The notes: a model not told the origin generated them from the letters alone. Numbered from the stretch's first letter, positions 51,383-63,553 are shown. The stretch is DNA of 64,000 nucleotides from Paracoccaceae bacterium (GCA_023383015.1 JAHDXW010000009.1:1-64000); one strand, 5' to 3'. Numbers and translations are program-made.

Positions 51383-52867
51383 CTACCACCATTTCGCCGG
51401 CCTGGAAACGAAGCCCGCCGCGCGTTCCAGCACGTCGGCGTGATTGAGCAGCGCCGCCTCCTCCCACGGCCGGCCGATCAGCTGCAGGCCGAGCGGCAGG
51501 CCCTCGCCGTCAAGCCCCGCCGGGACCGCGATGCCGGGCAGCCCGGCGAGGTTGACCGTCACCGTGAAGACGTCGTTGAGGTACATCTGCACCGGGTCGG
51601 CCGTGGCCATGGCGCCGAGGGGGAAGGCCGCCGAGGGGGTGGCAGGGGTCAGGATCGCGTCGATGCCGGCCGCGAAGGCGGCTTCGAAATCGCGCCGGAT
51701 CAGCGCCCGCACCTTTCGGGCGCGGTTGTAGTAGGCATCATAGAAGCCCGCCGAGAGCACATAGGTGCCGATCATCACCCGCCGCCGCACCTCGGTTCCG
51801 AAGCCTTCGGCGCGGGTCTTCTCGTACATCTCGACGATGCCGTCCCCGGGGGCGAGCGGGGCCCGGTGGCCGTAGCGCACCCCGTCGTAGCGGGCGAGGT
51901 TGGAGGACGCCTCGGCCGGGGCGATGACATAGTAGGCCGGCAGGGCGTATTTCGTGTGCGGCAGCGAGATGTCGACGATCTCGGCGCCGGCGTCGCGCAG
52001 CATGGCCGCGCCCTCCTGCCACAGCCGCCCGATCGCGGCGGGCATGCCGTCCATGCGGTATTCACGCGGGATGCCGATGCGGCTGCCGCGGATGTCGCCG
52101 GACAGCGCCGCCTCGAAGTCGGGCACCGGCAGCTCGGCGGAGGTCGAATCCAGCGGATCCGCCCCCGCCATGGCAGCCAGCATGATCGCCGCGTCGCGGA
52201 CCGTGCGTGTCATCGGCCCGGCCTGGTCGAGCGAGGAGGCGAAGGCGACGATGCCCCAGCGCGAGCAGCGCCCGTAGGTCGGCTTCAGCCCGACGATGCC
52301 CGTGAAGGCGGCGGGCTGGCGGATCGAGCCGCCGGTGTCGGTGCCGGTGGCGCCGAGGCAGAGGCCCGCCGCCACCGCCGCCGCCGACCCCCCCGAGGAG
52401 CCGCCGGGGGTGAGCGGGGTCGCCTCGCCCTGCCGCCGCCAGGGGTTCACCGCCGGCCCGTAGCAGGAGGTCTCGTTCGACGAGCCCATGGCGAACTCGT
52501 CCATGTTGAGCTTGCCGAGCATCACCGCGCCCGCCTGCCAGAGCTGGCGGGTGACGGTGCTCTCGTAGGGCGGGCGGAATCCGGCGAGGATGCGGCTGCC
52601 GGCCTGGCTTTCTACTCCCTCGGTGCAGAAGAGGTCCTTGATGCCGAGCGGGATGCCGCAGAGCGCGGGCGCATCGCCGGCGGCCAGCCGCGCATCTGCC
52701 GCCGCCGCCATCGCCCGGGCACGCTCGGCGGTGAGGTGGACGAAGGCGTTCAGCGCGCCCGCCTGCCCGATGGCCTCGAGGCAGGACGCGGTCAGCTCGG
52801 TGGCGGTGAAGTCGCGCCGGCGCAGCCCGTCGCGGGCGGCGGCGATGGTCAGGTCGCTGAGGCTCAT
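51383..52867 (-). CDS. gatA: Glutamyl-tRNA(Gln) amidotransferase subunit A
   Basis: GatA frees ammonia from glutamine to turn Glu-tRNA(Gln) into Gln-tRNA(Gln) within GatCAB. The 494-residue protein has the amidase-signature triad: Lys77 in [10 protein letters not shown], the cis-Ser in [11 protein letters not shown] near residue 157 and the Ser nucleophile in [13 protein letters not shown] near residue 181. Its ATG overlaps the gatC stop (ATGA). gatB is not in the window, as is common where it lies elsewhere. Confidence 0.96.
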   Translation of the reverse strand: MSLSDLTIAAARDGLRRRDFTATELTASCLEAIGQAGALNAFVHLTAERARAMAAAADARLAAGDAPALCGIPLGIKDLFCTEGVESQAGSRILAGFRPPYESTVTRQLWQAGAVMLGKLNMDEFAMGSSNETSCYGPAVNPWRRQGEATPLTPGGSSGGSAAAVAAGLCLGATGTDTGGSIRQPAAFTGIVGLKPTYGRCSRWGIVAFASSLDQAGPMTRTVRDAAIMLAAMAGADPLDSTSAELPVPDFEAALSGDIRGSRIGIPREYRMDGMPAAIGRLWQEGAAMLRDAGAEIVDISLPHTKYALPAYYVIAPAEASSNLARYDGVRYGHRAPLAPGDGIVEMYEKTRAEGFGTEVRRRVMIGTYVLSAGFYDAYYNRARKVRALIRRDFEAAFAAGIDAILTPATPSAAFPLGAMATADPVQMYLNDVFTVTVNLAGLPGIAVPAGLDGEGLPLGLQLIGRPWEEAALLNHADVLERAAGFVSRPAKWW

Positions 52868-53154
52868 TCGACCACCTTCGGCACGGCGAAGAAGCCCTCG
52901 GCAGCCTCGGGCGCGTTGGCGAGCACCGCCGCCTGGCGGCCGCCGTCGGCGACGACGTCGGCCCGCCGCTTCAGCCGCATCGGCGTGACCGACACCATCG
53001 GCTCCACCCCCGTCACGTCGACCTCGTTCAGCTGCTCCATGAAGGCCAGGATGCCGGAGAGCTCGGCGGCGAGTGCCGGCAGCCGGTCCTCCGCGACCCG
53101 GATGCGGGCAAGTCGCGCCACCTTGCGGGCGGTGTCGGTATCGATTGCGGACAT
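52864..53154 (-). CDS. gatC: Glutamyl-tRNA(Gln) amidotransferase subunit C
   Basis: The 96-residue subunit tethers GatA to GatB. It shows the family start [37 protein letters not shown] and the C-terminal FFAVPKVVE. It is the first gene of a two-gene operon with gatA. A TAGACC box lies upstream near 53190 on the minus strand, but the -35 box is unclear. A 230-base GC-rich gap separates it from the ceramidase-family gene. Confidence 0.94.
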   Translation of the reverse strand: MSAIDTDTARKVARLARIRVAEDRLPALAAELSGILAFMEQLNEVDVTGVEPMVSVTPMRLKRRADVVADGGRQAAVLANAPEAAEGFFAVPKVVE

Positions 53155-53384
53155 GTGGCCTCCGGCGGCGCGTACCGGCGCCGGTCTAGCGGCGCCGCCA
53201 CGCGGGCGCAAGCGCACGGGGCCGCTGCGGCCGACAACCCCGGCGCCGGCCGGCCCGGCGCCGCGCCGGTCGCGCGGGATGCCCCCACGACGCGGCCGGC
53301 GGGCGAGGCCGAAACCGGCGTCCGCCCCGCCCCGCCCCGCCGACCGCGGCCCGCGGCAAGGCTGCGTCCGCAGCCGGCCCCGGC

Positions 53385-54107
53385 TCAATCCGCGCGCCGG
53401 GATCGCCCCGACCGGCCCTCGCCCGGCTGCCCCCGTCCCGCCTTCCCCGCAGCCGCCGCCCGCACCGCCAGCATGTGGCGTCGGTAGACCTCGATCATCC
53501 AGCCGAGCATCAGCCCGTTCAGGAGGTGCCAGAGGAAATGGGTGCCGATCGGGAAGGCGGCGCAGAACGTGGAGTCAAGCGAGCGGAAGATGAGCGAGGT
53601 GACCAGGATGGCCGCGCCGACGGCGAGACCGCGGGCGGTGGCGGGGGCGCGGCGGGCGAGGCCCGCGGCATAGGCGAGGATCAGGACCGGCACCGGCCAG
53701 TACATCGCCGAGACGGCGAAGAAGGGCAGTGCCCGGAAGGCGGGCGTCACTGCCATGGCGAAAGGGACGAAGGCGAGCGAGCCGAGCGCCGCCGCCCAGA
53801 GCGGCAGGCGCCAGAAGTGCAGGTTGGCGGCGAAGATGTAGGCAAGGATGAACAGCCCGATCGGCACCACGTCGGCGACGGCCGACCAGGCCTGCGCATG
53901 GGTGTGAAAGAGGAAGCTGCCGACCCCGATCGCCGCCAGGATGGCGACCAGCAGGCCCGCGAGCGGCAGGCGCGCGCCCCGCGTCCGCCGCCACATCACC
54001 GCCGCGGCAAGCAGGAAGGCGGCGTTGGTGACGGCATTCACCGGCTCGGCCCAGTAGCCGGGGTCGGTGCGTTCGCAATAGGCATCGATGGCGCGCGTCC
54101 AGTCCAT
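53385..54107 (-). CDS. Ceramidase family membrane protein
   Basis: The 240-residue integral membrane protein has about seven helices. The family blocks are ERTDPGYWAEPVNAVTNAAF near residue 12, VGSFLFHTHAQAWSAVADVV near residue 60 and HFLWHLLNGLMLGW near the end; the conserved histidines and aspartates would hold a zinc ion. The alkaline ceramidase/PAQR-like fold hydrolyses amide-linked lipids; the bacterial substrate is unknown, though a sphingolipid- or ornithine-lipid-like amide is plausible. The tail is rich in basic residues. It diverges from the MBL gene at 54163. Confidence 0.82.
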   Translation of the reverse strand: MDWTRAIDAYCERTDPGYWAEPVNAVTNAAFLLAAAVMWRRTRGARLPLAGLLVAILAAIGVGSFLFHTHAQAWSAVADVVPIGLFILAYIFAANLHFWRLPLWAAALGSLAFVPFAMAVTPAFRALPFFAVSAMYWPVPVLILAYAAGLARRAPATARGLAVGAAILVTSLIFRSLDSTFCAAFPIGTHFLWHLLNGLMLGWMIEVYRRHMLAVRAAAAGKAGRGQPGEGRSGRSRRAD

Positions 54108-54162
54108 GGCGTCCGCCCGTCCCTCTGCTAGGCTCGCGGATGCAGAGGATAGGAGGAATCCG

Positions 54163-54858
54163 ATGAAGATCACATGGCTCGGACATGCCGGCTTCCGCAT
54201 CGAGTTCGGCGGCCAGGTTCTGCTCGTCGACCCGTGGTTCACCGGCAACCCGGTCTTTCCGGACGGTCGGCGCGGCGAGGCGATCGCCGGCGCGACGCAT
54301 GTGCTGGTCACCCACGGCCATGGCGACCATTCCGGCGACGCCCCCGGCATCGCCCGCGAGAAAGGCATCCCCGTGGTCGGGAAGTACGACCTGGTGAGCT
54401 GGATGGAGAAGCGCGAGGGCATCCGCACCATCGGCTTCAACACCGGCGGCACGGTCAGGCTGGGCGAGGTCGCGGTGACGATGGTGCGGGCGGCGCACTC
54501 CTCCTCGATGGCCGGGCCCGACGGGGCGCCCGTCTATGTCGGTTCGGAGGCGGGCTTCATGATCGCCCACGGCGGCCGGACGATCTATGTCTCGGGCGAT
54601 ACCGACGTGATGGCCGACATGGCGGTGTTCCAGGAACTGCACCAGCCGGAGATCGGCATCCTGTCGGCCGGCGGCCACTTCACGATGGACATGGAGCGCG
54701 CCGCCTGGGCGGCCCGCCGGTTCTTCGACTTCAAGACGGTGATTCCCTGCCACTTCAAGACCTTCGGCCTGCTCGAGCAGTCGGCCGACCGGATGAAGGC
54801 GGCGCTGCCGGGGGTGCAGGTGATCGAACCCGAGGTGATGGTGCCGATCACGCTCTGA
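54163..54858 (+). CDS. UPF0173-type metal-dependent hydrolase (MBL fold)
   Basis: The 231-residue protein is a cytoplasmic metallo-beta-lactamase-fold enzyme. It begins MKITWLGHAGFRIEFGG, has the metal motif VTHGHGDHSGDAPG near residue 50, HSSSMAGPDGAPVYVGSE and YVSGDTDVMADM. IPCHFKTFGLLEQ near the end is typical of the UPF0173 group. Function is unproven. AGGAGGAA lies 8 bases before the ATG at 54163. Confidence 0.9.
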   Translation: MKITWLGHAGFRIEFGGQVLLVDPWFTGNPVFPDGRRGEAIAGATHVLVTHGHGDHSGDAPGIAREKGIPVVGKYDLVSWMEKREGIRTIGFNTGGTVRLGEVAVTMVRAAHSSSMAGPDGAPVYVGSEAGFMIAHGGRTIYVSGDTDVMADMAVFQELHQPEIGILSAGGHFTMDMERAAWAARRFFDFKTVIPCHFKTFGLLEQSADRMKAALPGVQVIEPEVMVPITL

Positions 54859-54920
54859 GGCGCGCCCCGCCCCAGCCGCGGACGGCGCCGCAGGTCCGGG
54901 GAGCGGGCGGGGCGGCGGGA

Positions 54921-55379
54921 TCAGTCCTCGCGCCGGGCGGCGAAGAAGGCGGCGAGCAGCGCCGCCGCCGGCCCGCCCCCGATGCCGGGATAGACCTCGG
55001 GCCGGTGGTGGCACTGGGGATGGTCGAAGACCCGCGCGCCATGGGCGACGCCACCCGACTTCGGGTCGTCGGCACCGTAGTAGAGCCGCGCGATGCGGGC
55101 GAAGCCGATTGCGGCGGCGCACATCGGGCAGGGCTCGAGCGTGACGTAGATGACATGACCCGGCAGGCGCTGCGAGCCCGCGGCGGCGCAGGCCGAGCGC
55201 AGGGCGAGAATCTCGGCATGAGCGGTGGGATCGGCCAGCTCGCGCGTGCGGTTGCCGGCGGCCGCGACCAGCCGGCCGGAGGGGTCGGCCACGGCCGCAC
55301 CCACCGGCACCTCTCCCCGTGCCGCCGCGGCCGCGGCCTCGGCCAGCGCCGCGCCCATGTGACTCCGGAACTCAGTCAT
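54921..55379 (-). CDS. tadA: tRNA-specific adenosine-34 deaminase TadA
   Basis: TadA turns A34 of tRNA-Arg(ACG) to inosine and is normally essential. The 152-residue enzyme has the zinc/catalytic HAE (residues 54-56) and PCPMC (83-87) motifs, and the family GEVPVGAAVADPSGRLVAA near the start. The ATG at 55379 gives the usual N-terminus; an ATG 23 codons upstream is less likely. TACAAT lies 30 bases upstream within a CCCCCGATACAATCCGGGGG hairpin and may be its -10 box. Confidence 0.93.
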   Translation of the reverse strand: MTEFRSHMGAALAEAAAAAARGEVPVGAAVADPSGRLVAAAGNRTRELADPTAHAEILALRSACAAAGSQRLPGHVIYVTLEPCPMCAAAIGFARIARLYYGADDPKSGGVAHGARVFDHPQCHHRPEVYPGIGGGPAAALLAAFFAARRED

Positions 55380-55531
55380 CCTGCTGCCCCTTGCCGGCTC
55401 GCCCCCCGGATTGTATCGGGGGAGGTCACGGCTGGAAGGTGACGGCATGGCCGTGGCCGGCAGGCCGGCGTGTGGCGGCGGCAGCGGCCGCGCGCCGGCG
55501 GATGCCGGGCGGCAAGCGATCGGAGGCGAGG

Positions 55532-56158
55532 ATGTCCTGGACCGACGAGCGGGTCGAGACGCTCAAGCGGATGTGGGCTGAGGGCCAGAGCGCGAGCCTG
55601 ATCGCCAAGGAGCTCGGCGGGGTGACACGCAACGCGGTGATCGGCAAGGTCCACCGGCTGGGCCTGTCGAACCGCGGCCCCGGCGCCAACGGCGTGCCCC
55701 GCGCCCCCGGGCTGGACGACGGCGAGGAGGCCGTGGTCGCCGACGCGACGCCCCCCGCGGAGCAGGGCGACGAGCCGGCCGCCGCGGCCGGGGAGCCCGC
55801 GGGAGCCGCGCCCGTCGAGGAGACGGCCGCGCCGGAGGAGGCCCTGCCCGAGGTGCCCGCGGCGGTACTGCCCCAGCGGCGCCCGGTCGTGCCCGCAGGC
55901 CAGCCCCTGCCTCCCCAGCCCTCGGCCGGCGAGATCAGCCCCGAGACGCTCGCCTCGGCCCGCGAGGTCGAGAAGCGGGCGCGCCGGCTGACCCTGATGG
56001 AACTGACCGAGCGGACCTGCAAGTGGCCGGTGGGCGACCCGGCCACACCCGATTTCTGGTTCTGCGGGCTGCCCGTGCAGGCCGGCAAGCCGTATTGCGA
56101 TGCGCATGTGCAGGTGGCCTTCCAGCCGATGTCGGCCCGGCGCGACCGGCGCCGCTGA
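55532..56158 (+). CDS. gcrA: Cell-cycle regulator GcrA
   Basis: GcrA is an alphaproteobacterial sigma-70 partner that activates promoters carrying methylated GANTC sites. The 208-residue protein has the N-terminal DNA-binding domain (WTDERVETLKRMWAEGQSAS and VTRNAVIGKVHRLGL). A long acidic Ala/Pro linker follows. The C-terminal sigma-binding part has TCKWPVGDPATPDFWFCGL and YCDAHVQVAF. GGAGGCGAG precedes the ATG. The matching methylase gene ccrM lies 1.8 kb downstream on the same strand. Confidence 0.95.
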   Translation: MSWTDERVETLKRMWAEGQSASLIAKELGGVTRNAVIGKVHRLGLSNRGPGANGVPRAPGLDDGEEAVVADATPPAEQGDEPAAAAGEPAGAAPVEETAAPEEALPEVPAAVLPQRRPVVPAGQPLPPQPSAGEISPETLASAREVEKRARRLTLMELTERTCKWPVGDPATPDFWFCGLPVQAGKPYCDAHVQVAFQPMSARRDRRR

Positions 56159-56179
56159 CCGGCGCCGGCGGACGGGCGG

Positions 56180-56494
56180 TCAGAAGCGAAGATAGTATTC
56201 GCCCGCGCTCGCCCGGCGCGAGTCGAGCCCCTCGGGCCCGAACACCCCCATCACCTGCAGGAGTTGCCAGCCCCCCGCCCGCAGACGCTGCCGCACCAGC
56301 CTTTCGGCGCGCTCGGCACCGGCGGGCCCGCAGGCGTTGTCGGGGAGCTCGATGACGCCGTAGTGCAGCTGCAGCGGCGGTTCGCGCTTGGCCTTGTAGT
56401 CGGCATAGCACGCGGCCTCGGCCCCGCCCGCGACCAGGCCGAGGGCGATGGCGATGGCAAGTGCGACAGGGCGCAGGCGGATGCGGAAGGGCAT
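56180..56494 (-). CDS. Small exported protein, unknown function
   Basis: The 104-residue protein has a signal peptide ending after GGAEA, and a mature region starting ACYADYKAKREPPLQLHYGV. Two cysteines (in ACYADY and DNACGP) may pair. The C-terminus reads GEYYLRF. It resembles small periplasmic proteins common in Rhodobacterales, but I cannot assign a named family or function. It converges with gcrA across 21 bases. Confidence 0.65.
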   Translation of the reverse strand: MPFRIRLRPVALAIAIALGLVAGGAEAACYADYKAKREPPLQLHYGVIELPDNACGPAGAERAERLVRQRLRAGGWQLLQVMGVFGPEGLDSRRASAGEYYLRF

Positions 56495-56711
56495 GGCAGG
56501 GTGCTTTCCGGTGAAGCTTCGGGCGGGGCATCTGGGGGCAGAGTGGGCGAACGCGGGGGGCTATTCAATATCCCGCCCGCGGCACGGCATGCGCTATCCG
56601 ATAGCAGAGGGGCGATATTGCCTGTCGGCAGCAGCGGCCGGCAGGGTGAGGCCATGCCCGGCGGCGCCCGCCGGCCGCATCCCCTCCCCACCGAATCCGA
56701 GAGGACATCCC

Positions 56712-57170
56712 ATGACCCGCCCGCTTCTCAGCCGCTTCGCCGCCCTCGCGCTTGCCGCAGCCGTTGGCCTCGGCGCGCTTGCCCCGGCCCCGGCCTCGGC
56801 CGGCCACCGCGACGACAACCTGCTGCACTTCTTTGCCGGCGCCGCGACCGCGATCATCGTGCTGCGGGCCCTCGACGACCCGCGCAGCGACTGGCAGCCC
56901 CCGCCGCGCTACTACGTTCCCGGCCCCTACCCCCATCCCGGCCGGCCGGCGCATCTGTTCCTGCCGCCAGTCTGCGCCCACGCCTATGCCCCGCGCTCGG
57001 GGCGCGACGTGATCTTCCTGGCCTCCTGCCTGCGCAATGCCGGCTACCACTGGGGTCTGCCGGCGCATTGCGAGGTGCCGGTCGTCACCAACCGCGGCAC
57101 GCGCCGGGGCTATTCGGGCAACTGCCTGCACCGGGCGGGCTACTTCATCGGCGGCGGCCGGGGCTGGTAG
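56712..57170 (+). CDS. Exported Cys/His-rich protein, unknown function
   Basis: The 152-residue protein has a signal peptide ([22 protein letters not shown]), a short helix ([18 protein letters not shown]) that may be membrane-associated, and a proline-rich middle. Conserved-looking motifs [36 protein letters not shown] and [11 protein letters not shown] follow, with four cysteines likely forming disulfides. No family with known function was recognised. The upstream 150 bases are AT-richer than average, with CAATATC and GATATTG inverted elements that may belong to its promoter. Confidence 0.65.
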   Translation: MTRPLLSRFAALALAAAVGLGALAPAPASAGHRDDNLLHFFAGAATAIIVLRALDDPRSDWQPPPRYYVPGPYPHPGRPAHLFLPPVCAHAYAPRSGRDVIFLASCLRNAGYHWGLPAHCEVPVVTNRGTRRGYSGNCLHRAGYFIGGGRGW

Positions 57171-57237
57171 AGCGCGCAAGGACGTTCGCGCCGGCAGAGG
57201 CTTGCGGGCGGCGGGGCTTTGGGCTTGGTTCGCCCCG

Positions 57238-59095
<1,858 letters not shown>

Positions 59096-59157
59096 GACCG
59101 CGGTCCCGGCAGCACGCGCCTGCGGACAGGGGCGGCGCCGCGTCCGCCCGGCGGTGG

Positions 59158-59715
59158 TCAGTTCAGCCGCTTCTCGACCTCGGTGATCGCGCCGTCGATC
59201 AGCGCGGCGCCGCGCTCCTCGGTCATCTGCCGTGCGATCACGTCGCCGGCGGCCGCCACGGCCACGGCGATCGCCCGGTCGCGCACCGCGCGCACCGCGG
59301 CATCCTCGGCGGCCTGAATCTGCTCCTCGGCGGCGGCCAGGCGGCGGGTGATGCCGCGGCGCAGCTCATCCTTGGCCAGATCGGCCGCGGCCTTCGCGTC
59401 GTCGCGCGCCTGGGCCACGATGCGTTCGGCCTGGTCCTTCACCTCGCGGCTCTTGCGCTCGTACGAGGCTAGCAGCGCCTGAGCCTCCTCGCGCAGGGCG
59501 CGGGCCTCGCCAAGGTCGGCACGGATCTGCGCCGCGCGCTTGTCGAGCAGGCCGCCGAGCAGCCCGGGCACCCTGAAGTAGACAAGCACGCCGACGAACA
59601 GCAGGAACGCCAGCAGGACGACGAAATCGGTGTTGCCGAGCGAGAAGAACGGCCCCGAGGCGGCCTGCGCGGCCCCCGGTGCCGCCGCCAGCGCGAGGGC
59701 GAGAACGCAGCGCAT
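59158..59715 (-). CDS. atpF: ATP synthase F0 subunit b
   Basis: The 185-residue subunit forms half of the peripheral stalk. A signal-like N-terminus (MRCVLALALAAAPGAAQAAS) precedes the membrane helix FVVLLAFLLFVGVLVYFRVP and a long coiled coil (LREEAQALLASYERKSREV onwards). It is the last gene of the F0 operon, four bases after the b' subunit. It converges with ccrM. Confidence 0.93.
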   Translation of the reverse strand: MRCVLALALAAAPGAAQAASGPFFSLGNTDFVVLLAFLLFVGVLVYFRVPGLLGGLLDKRAAQIRADLGEARALREEAQALLASYERKSREVKDQAERIVAQARDDAKAAADLAKDELRRGITRRLAAAEEQIQAAEDAAVRAVRDRAIAVAVAAAGDVIARQMTEERGAALIDGAITEVEKRLN

Positions 59716-59719
59716 GTCG

Positions 59720-60241
59720 CTATCCCTTCATCCGTGCGGTGACCGCGCCGGCCACGCTGCGCCCGTCGGCGCTGGTTCCGAAGGCAGCCACGATCTCGCG
59801 CGCGGCATCGCGCGCCACCTCGGCCACGCTGTCGGCCGCGCTGGCGCGGATCGCCGCGATCCGCCCCTGGCTTTCGGACGCCTTGGCCGCGATCTCGGCA
59901 TCGGCGCGGGCGATGGCGGCGTCGAGGTCCTTCTGGATCTCGGCCCGCGCCCTCTCGACGATGCGCCCGGCCTCGGCGCGGGCGTCGGCCAGCGCCTTCT
60001 GGTAGGCCTTCTCGGCCTCCTGCGCCTTGAGCTTCAGCTCCTCGGCGGCGGCGATGTCGTTGGTGATCGTGCCGCGTCGTTCGGCAAGCACAGCTCCGAT
60101 CCGGGGCAGGGCCACGCGGTTCAGGATCAGATAGAGCGCGACGAGCGTGACCGCGAGCCAGAAGATCTGGTTCGGAAAGGTCGCGAAATCGAGCTGCGGC
60201 ATGCCTGCCGCACTCTCAGCGCCATGCGCCTCGGTTGCCAT
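59720..60241 (-). CDS. atpG: ATP synthase F0 subunit b'
   Basis: The 173-residue b' subunit pairs with b in the stalk, as in phototrophic and many other alphaproteobacteria. A polar N-terminus ([19 protein letters not shown]) leads into the membrane helix [20 protein letters not shown] and an alanine-rich coiled coil. It follows atpE by 67 bases on the same strand. Confidence 0.92.
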   Translation of the reverse strand: MATEAHGAESAAGMPQLDFATFPNQIFWLAVTLVALYLILNRVALPRIGAVLAERRGTITNDIAAAEELKLKAQEAEKAYQKALADARAEAGRIVERARAEIQKDLDAAIARADAEIAAKASESQGRIAAIRASAADSVAEVARDAAREIVAAFGTSADGRSVAGAVTARMKG

Positions 60242-60308
60242 GCCGTCCTCCGTGGAAGGCCTTCAGCCCCGGGCGGGCCCGCCGGCCCGCCCGCCAACCG
60301 CCGTCGGC

Positions 60309-60545
60309 TCAGACGGCGAACATCAGCAGCAGCGCAACCAGGAACGAGAAGATGCCCAGCGCCTCGGCGAAGGCGATGCCGATGAACAGCGTCGCGGTCT
60401 GCCCGGCGGCGGCCGAGGGGTTGCGCAGCGCGCCGGCAAGGAAGTTGCCCGCGACGTTGCCCACCCCGACGGCGGCCCCGCCCATGCCCATGCAGGCAAG
60501 CCCCGCGCCGATGTAGGCGCCCATTTGCACGATGTTGCCTTCCAT
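60309..60545 (-). CDS. atpE: ATP synthase F0 subunit c
   Basis: The 78-residue hairpin protein forms the rotating ring. The first helix reads [20 protein letters not shown] and the second carries the proton-binding glutamate in [26 protein letters not shown] is the conserved polar loop. It lies between atpB and the b' gene. Confidence 0.96.
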   Translation of the reverse strand: MEGNIVQMGAYIGAGLACMGMGGAAVGVGNVAGNFLAGALRNPSAAAGQTATLFIGIAFAEALGIFSFLVALLLMFAV

Positions 60546-60598
60546 GTCGGTTCTCCTTGGCTGGAATGGCGAGAATGCGGCGGTCCCGACCCGCCGGC

Positions 60599-61354
60599 TC
60601 AGTGATGCGGATGCAGCGCGTCGCGCAGGTAGACGCAGGTCAGGATGGTGAAGACATAGGCCTGGATGGCCGAGACCAGGACCTCGAGCCCGTAGACCGC
60701 GGTGATCGCCACCACCGGGATCACCGAGGCCGCGCCGAGCGCGCCGGCGAAGCCCGCGAACACCTTGATGACGGCGTGGCCGGCCATCATGTTGCCCGCA
60801 AGACGGATCGAGTGGCTGACCGGGCGCACGAAGTAGCTGATGATCTCTATCAGCGCCAGCACCGGCCGCAGCGGCAGCGGCGCCGAGGTGATCCAGAACA
60901 GCTCGAGAAAATGCGCGCCGTGGCGGATGAAGCCGATCGCCGTGACGGTGACGAAGACGAGGAGCGCGAGCACCGCGGTGACCGCGATGTGCGAGGTCGT
61001 CGTGAAGCTCATCGGCAGGAGGCCGAGGAAGTTCGAGAACAGGACGAAGCAGAACAGAGTCATGATGTAGGGGAAGAACTTCGCCCCGTCCTTGCCGGCG
61101 ACGTCCTCGACCATCTTGTAGACGAAGCCGTAGGCAAGCTCGGCCACCGACTGGATGCGGCTCGGCACGACTGCGCGGCCGCGGGTGCCGAGCACCAGCA
61201 GCGCCGTCACCGCCGCGACCGTCAGTGCCATCCACAGCGTCACGTTGGTGACGGTGTACCAGTGCACCGGGCCGTCTCCGAACAGCGGCCTGACGATGAA
61301 CTGATCCATCGGGTGGATCGCGAAACCGCTTCCGCCTTCAGCGCTCTCCGCCAC
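60599..61354 (-). CDS. atpB: ATP synthase F0 subunit a
   Basis: The 251-residue subunit forms the proton half-channels. Helices include [19 protein letters not shown] and [20 protein letters not shown]. The essential arginine is in [14 protein letters not shown] near residue 175. A GTG start at 61354 with GAGGGA upstream gives the usual N-terminus; the gene overlaps atpI by 17 bases. Confidence 0.95.
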   Translation of the reverse strand: MAESAEGGSGFAIHPMDQFIVRPLFGDGPVHWYTVTNVTLWMALTVAAVTALLVLGTRGRAVVPSRIQSVAELAYGFVYKMVEDVAGKDGAKFFPYIMTLFCFVLFSNFLGLLPMSFTTTSHIAVTAVLALLVFVTVTAIGFIRHGAHFLELFWITSAPLPLRPVLALIEIISYFVRPVSHSIRLAGNMMAGHAVIKVFAGFAGALGAASVIPVVAITAVYGLEVLVSAIQAYVFTILTCVYLRDALHPHH

Positions 61355-61691
61355 TGCCGTCCCTCTCGTCCTCCGCGGGTCGCTGCCCGCCTTCCCGTGG
61401 CCCCGCACCCACCTCGCGGGCGGTGCGGATCATCGTCTTCACCCCGGCGGCGAAGCCGAGCAGGGTGAACACCGTCAGGAGCAGCGGCCGCGTCCCGAAG
61501 AGCGCGTCGAGCCCCATGCCGATCCCGAAGCCGATGCCCAGCCCCGCGACCAGTTCGATCACCATCCGCCAGGCGAGATTCGCCTGGCTGTAATGCGTCT
61601 CCCTCGGGGGCGGCGGCGCCTGGGCGGCGCGGGCGCGCGACAGCCGTTCCTCGAATTGGCGCAGCCGCTCGTCTTCCGGCCCTTCGCCCAT
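61338..61691 (-). CDS. atpI: ATP synthase assembly protein AtpI
   Basis: AtpI aids c-ring assembly and magnesium handling. The 117-residue protein has a charged start ([19 protein letters not shown]), the family block [20 protein letters not shown] and [15 protein letters not shown], and a second helix [26 protein letters not shown] lies directly before the ATG. It opens the F0 operon; F1 genes must be elsewhere. Confidence 0.92.
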   Translation of the reverse strand: MGEGPEDERLRQFEERLSRARAAQAPPPPRETHYSQANLAWRMVIELVAGLGIGFGIGMGLDALFGTRPLLLTVFTLLGFAAGVKTMIRTAREVGAGPREGGQRPAEDERDGSGGER

Positions 61692-61897
61692 GCCTCCGGC
61701 CCCTCCGGGGATGTCGCGGAGCGGCCTAAGGCGCGCCGGGCGCCGAGTCAAGCGCCCTTCGCTGCTGTGCAGAGCCATGCAAGCCCATGATCCAGCGTGA
61801 TTTTCAAAGACGTGCGGCAGAAGGGCCGCGGTCTGGCGCGCGGCAAAGCTCAACCACCCGGTTGACCGACGCGCGGCCGCGGGGCATCCATCGGTGG

Positions 61898-62245
61898 ATG
61901 ACCGATCCCGCCGGCCCGCCACTGGATGCGCTGTTCGCCGCCCTTGCCGACCCCACGCGGCGGGCAATCCTGGCACTGCTGCTCGAGGACGACATGGCGG
62001 TGACCGACGTCGCCGCCGCCTTCCCGATCTCTCTTGCCGCGGTCTCCAAGCATCTCGCGATCCTCGCCGAGGCCGGGCTGATCAGCCAGGAGAAGCGCGG
62101 ACGGGTGAAGTGGTGCAGGCTCGAGCCCGCGGGGCTGAAGCCGGCGGCAGTCTGGATGCAGGGCTTCGGCCAGTTCGAGCCGGTCGACCTTGACGCCTTC
62201 GAGGCCTTCCTGGCCGCCGACGCGGCCCTTCCCCCGCCCGGGTGA
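61898..62245 (+). CDS. ArsR-family transcriptional regulator
   Basis: The 115-residue winged-helix protein has the ArsR fold: LDALFAALADPTRRAILALL, then VTDVAAAFPISLAAVSKHLA and LISQEKRGRVKWCRLEP. No metal-binding CxC motif is seen in the recognition helix, so it belongs to the metal-independent members that sense other signals. The ATG at 61898 overlaps an inverted repeat CATCCA-TCGG-TGGATG (61885-61900) that may be an operator or fold the start. It diverges from atpI. Confidence 0.85.
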   Translation: MTDPAGPPLDALFAALADPTRRAILALLLEDDMAVTDVAAAFPISLAAVSKHLAILAEAGLISQEKRGRVKWCRLEPAGLKPAAVWMQGFGQFEPVDLDAFEAFLAADAALPPPG

Positions 62246-62291
62246 GACCCGCCCGGCGCTGCCGCCCGGGCCCCTGCCCCGAACCGGCTGC

Positions 62292-63494
62292 TCAGCCCAC
62301 GGACAGGCGCGCGGCGGCGGCCGGCGCGGCGCGGCCGGCGCGGTCACGCTCGGTGGCGCTTTTCAGCTGGCCGCAGGCGGCCATGATGTCCTCGCCCCGG
62401 GGGGTGCGGATCGGCGCGGCATAGCCGGCCTTGAAGACGATGTCGGCGAATGCCTCGATCCGCGCCCAGGGCGAGCGGCGGTAGGGCGCCCCGGGCCATT
62501 CGTTGAACGGGATCAGGTTTACCTTGGCGGGGATGCCGGCGATCAGCCGCACCAGCCGGCGGGCGTCCTCGTCGCTGTCGTTCACCCCGTCGAGCATGAC
62601 GTATTCGAAGGTGATCCGCTCGGAGTTCGACAGCCGCGGATAGTCGCGCAGGGCCTGCAGGAGCGTCGCGATCGGCCACTTGCGGTTGATCGGCACCAGA
62701 CGGTCGCGCACCGCGTCGGTGGTGGCATGGAAGCTGACCGCGAGCAGGCAGCCGATCTCGGTGGCGGCACGGGCGATCCCGGGCACGACGCCCGAGGTCG
62801 ACAGCGTGATCCGCCGGCGCGACAGCGCCAGCCCCTCGCCGTCCATCACCACGGCCATCGCATCGCGCACCGCCTCGAAGTTGTAGAGCGGCTCGCCCAT
62901 GCCCATCAGCACGACGTTCGAGACCAGCCGCTCCTCGCGCCTCGGCTGCCCCGGCACCGGCCACTCGCCGAGGTCGTCGCGCGCCACCATGAGCTGGCCC
63001 ACGATCTCGCCGGCGGTGAGGTTGCGCACCAGCCGCTGGGTGCCAGTGTGGCAGAACGAGCAGGTGAGCGTGCAGCCGACCTGGGAGGACACGCAGAGCG
63101 TGCCGCGCCCCTCCTCGGGGATGTACACGGTCTCGACCTCGTGGCCGCCGGCGACGCGGAGCAGGTACTTGCGGGTGCCGTCGGCCGAGACCTCGCGGCG
63201 CACCACCTCGGGCAGGGCAAGGGTGAAGCGGGACGCGAGGAGGGCGCGGAAGTCGCGCGCGAGGTTCGACATCGCCGCGAAGTCGCGCACCCCCCAGTGA
63301 TAGATCCACTGCCAGAGCTGCCCCGTGCGCATGCGCAGCTGGCCCGCCGGCGTGCCAGCCGCCGCCAGCGCGGCGGAAAGCTCGTCCCGCGTCAGCCCGA
63401 TCAGGTTGACCGGTCCGGCCACCGCCGCCGCCGGCGCGGCGGCGCGCGGCGCGACGCGCACCTCGGGGGTGATGGGCGGGGCATGCTCGGTCAT
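62292..63494 (-). CDS. rlmN: Dual-specificity 23S rRNA/tRNA adenine-C2 methyltransferase RlmN
   Basis: RlmN is a radical-SAM enzyme that methylates A2503 of 23S rRNA and A37 of some tRNAs. The 400-residue protein has the CxxxCxxC cluster in [19 protein letters not shown] near residue 140, and [17 protein letters not shown] near residue 200. The mechanistic cysteine near the C-terminus lies in ACGQLK. The N-terminal [19 protein letters not shown] is also typical. Confidence 0.95.
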   Translation of the reverse strand: MTEHAPPITPEVRVAPRAAAPAAAVAGPVNLIGLTRDELSAALAAAGTPAGQLRMRTGQLWQWIYHWGVRDFAAMSNLARDFRALLASRFTLALPEVVRREVSADGTRKYLLRVAGGHEVETVYIPEEGRGTLCVSSQVGCTLTCSFCHTGTQRLVRNLTAGEIVGQLMVARDDLGEWPVPGQPRREERLVSNVVLMGMGEPLYNFEAVRDAMAVVMDGEGLALSRRRITLSTSGVVPGIARAATEIGCLLAVSFHATTDAVRDRLVPINRKWPIATLLQALRDYPRLSNSERITFEYVMLDGVNDSDEDARRLVRLIAGIPAKVNLIPFNEWPGAPYRRSPWARIEAFADIVFKAGYAAPIRTPRGEDIMAACGQLKSATERDRAGRAAPAAAARLSVG

Positions 63495-63553
63495 GGCGGC
63501 GCTCCGGGTGGTGGCCGGAACCTAGGGTGCCCGCCGCCCGGTTGGAAGGCCCC

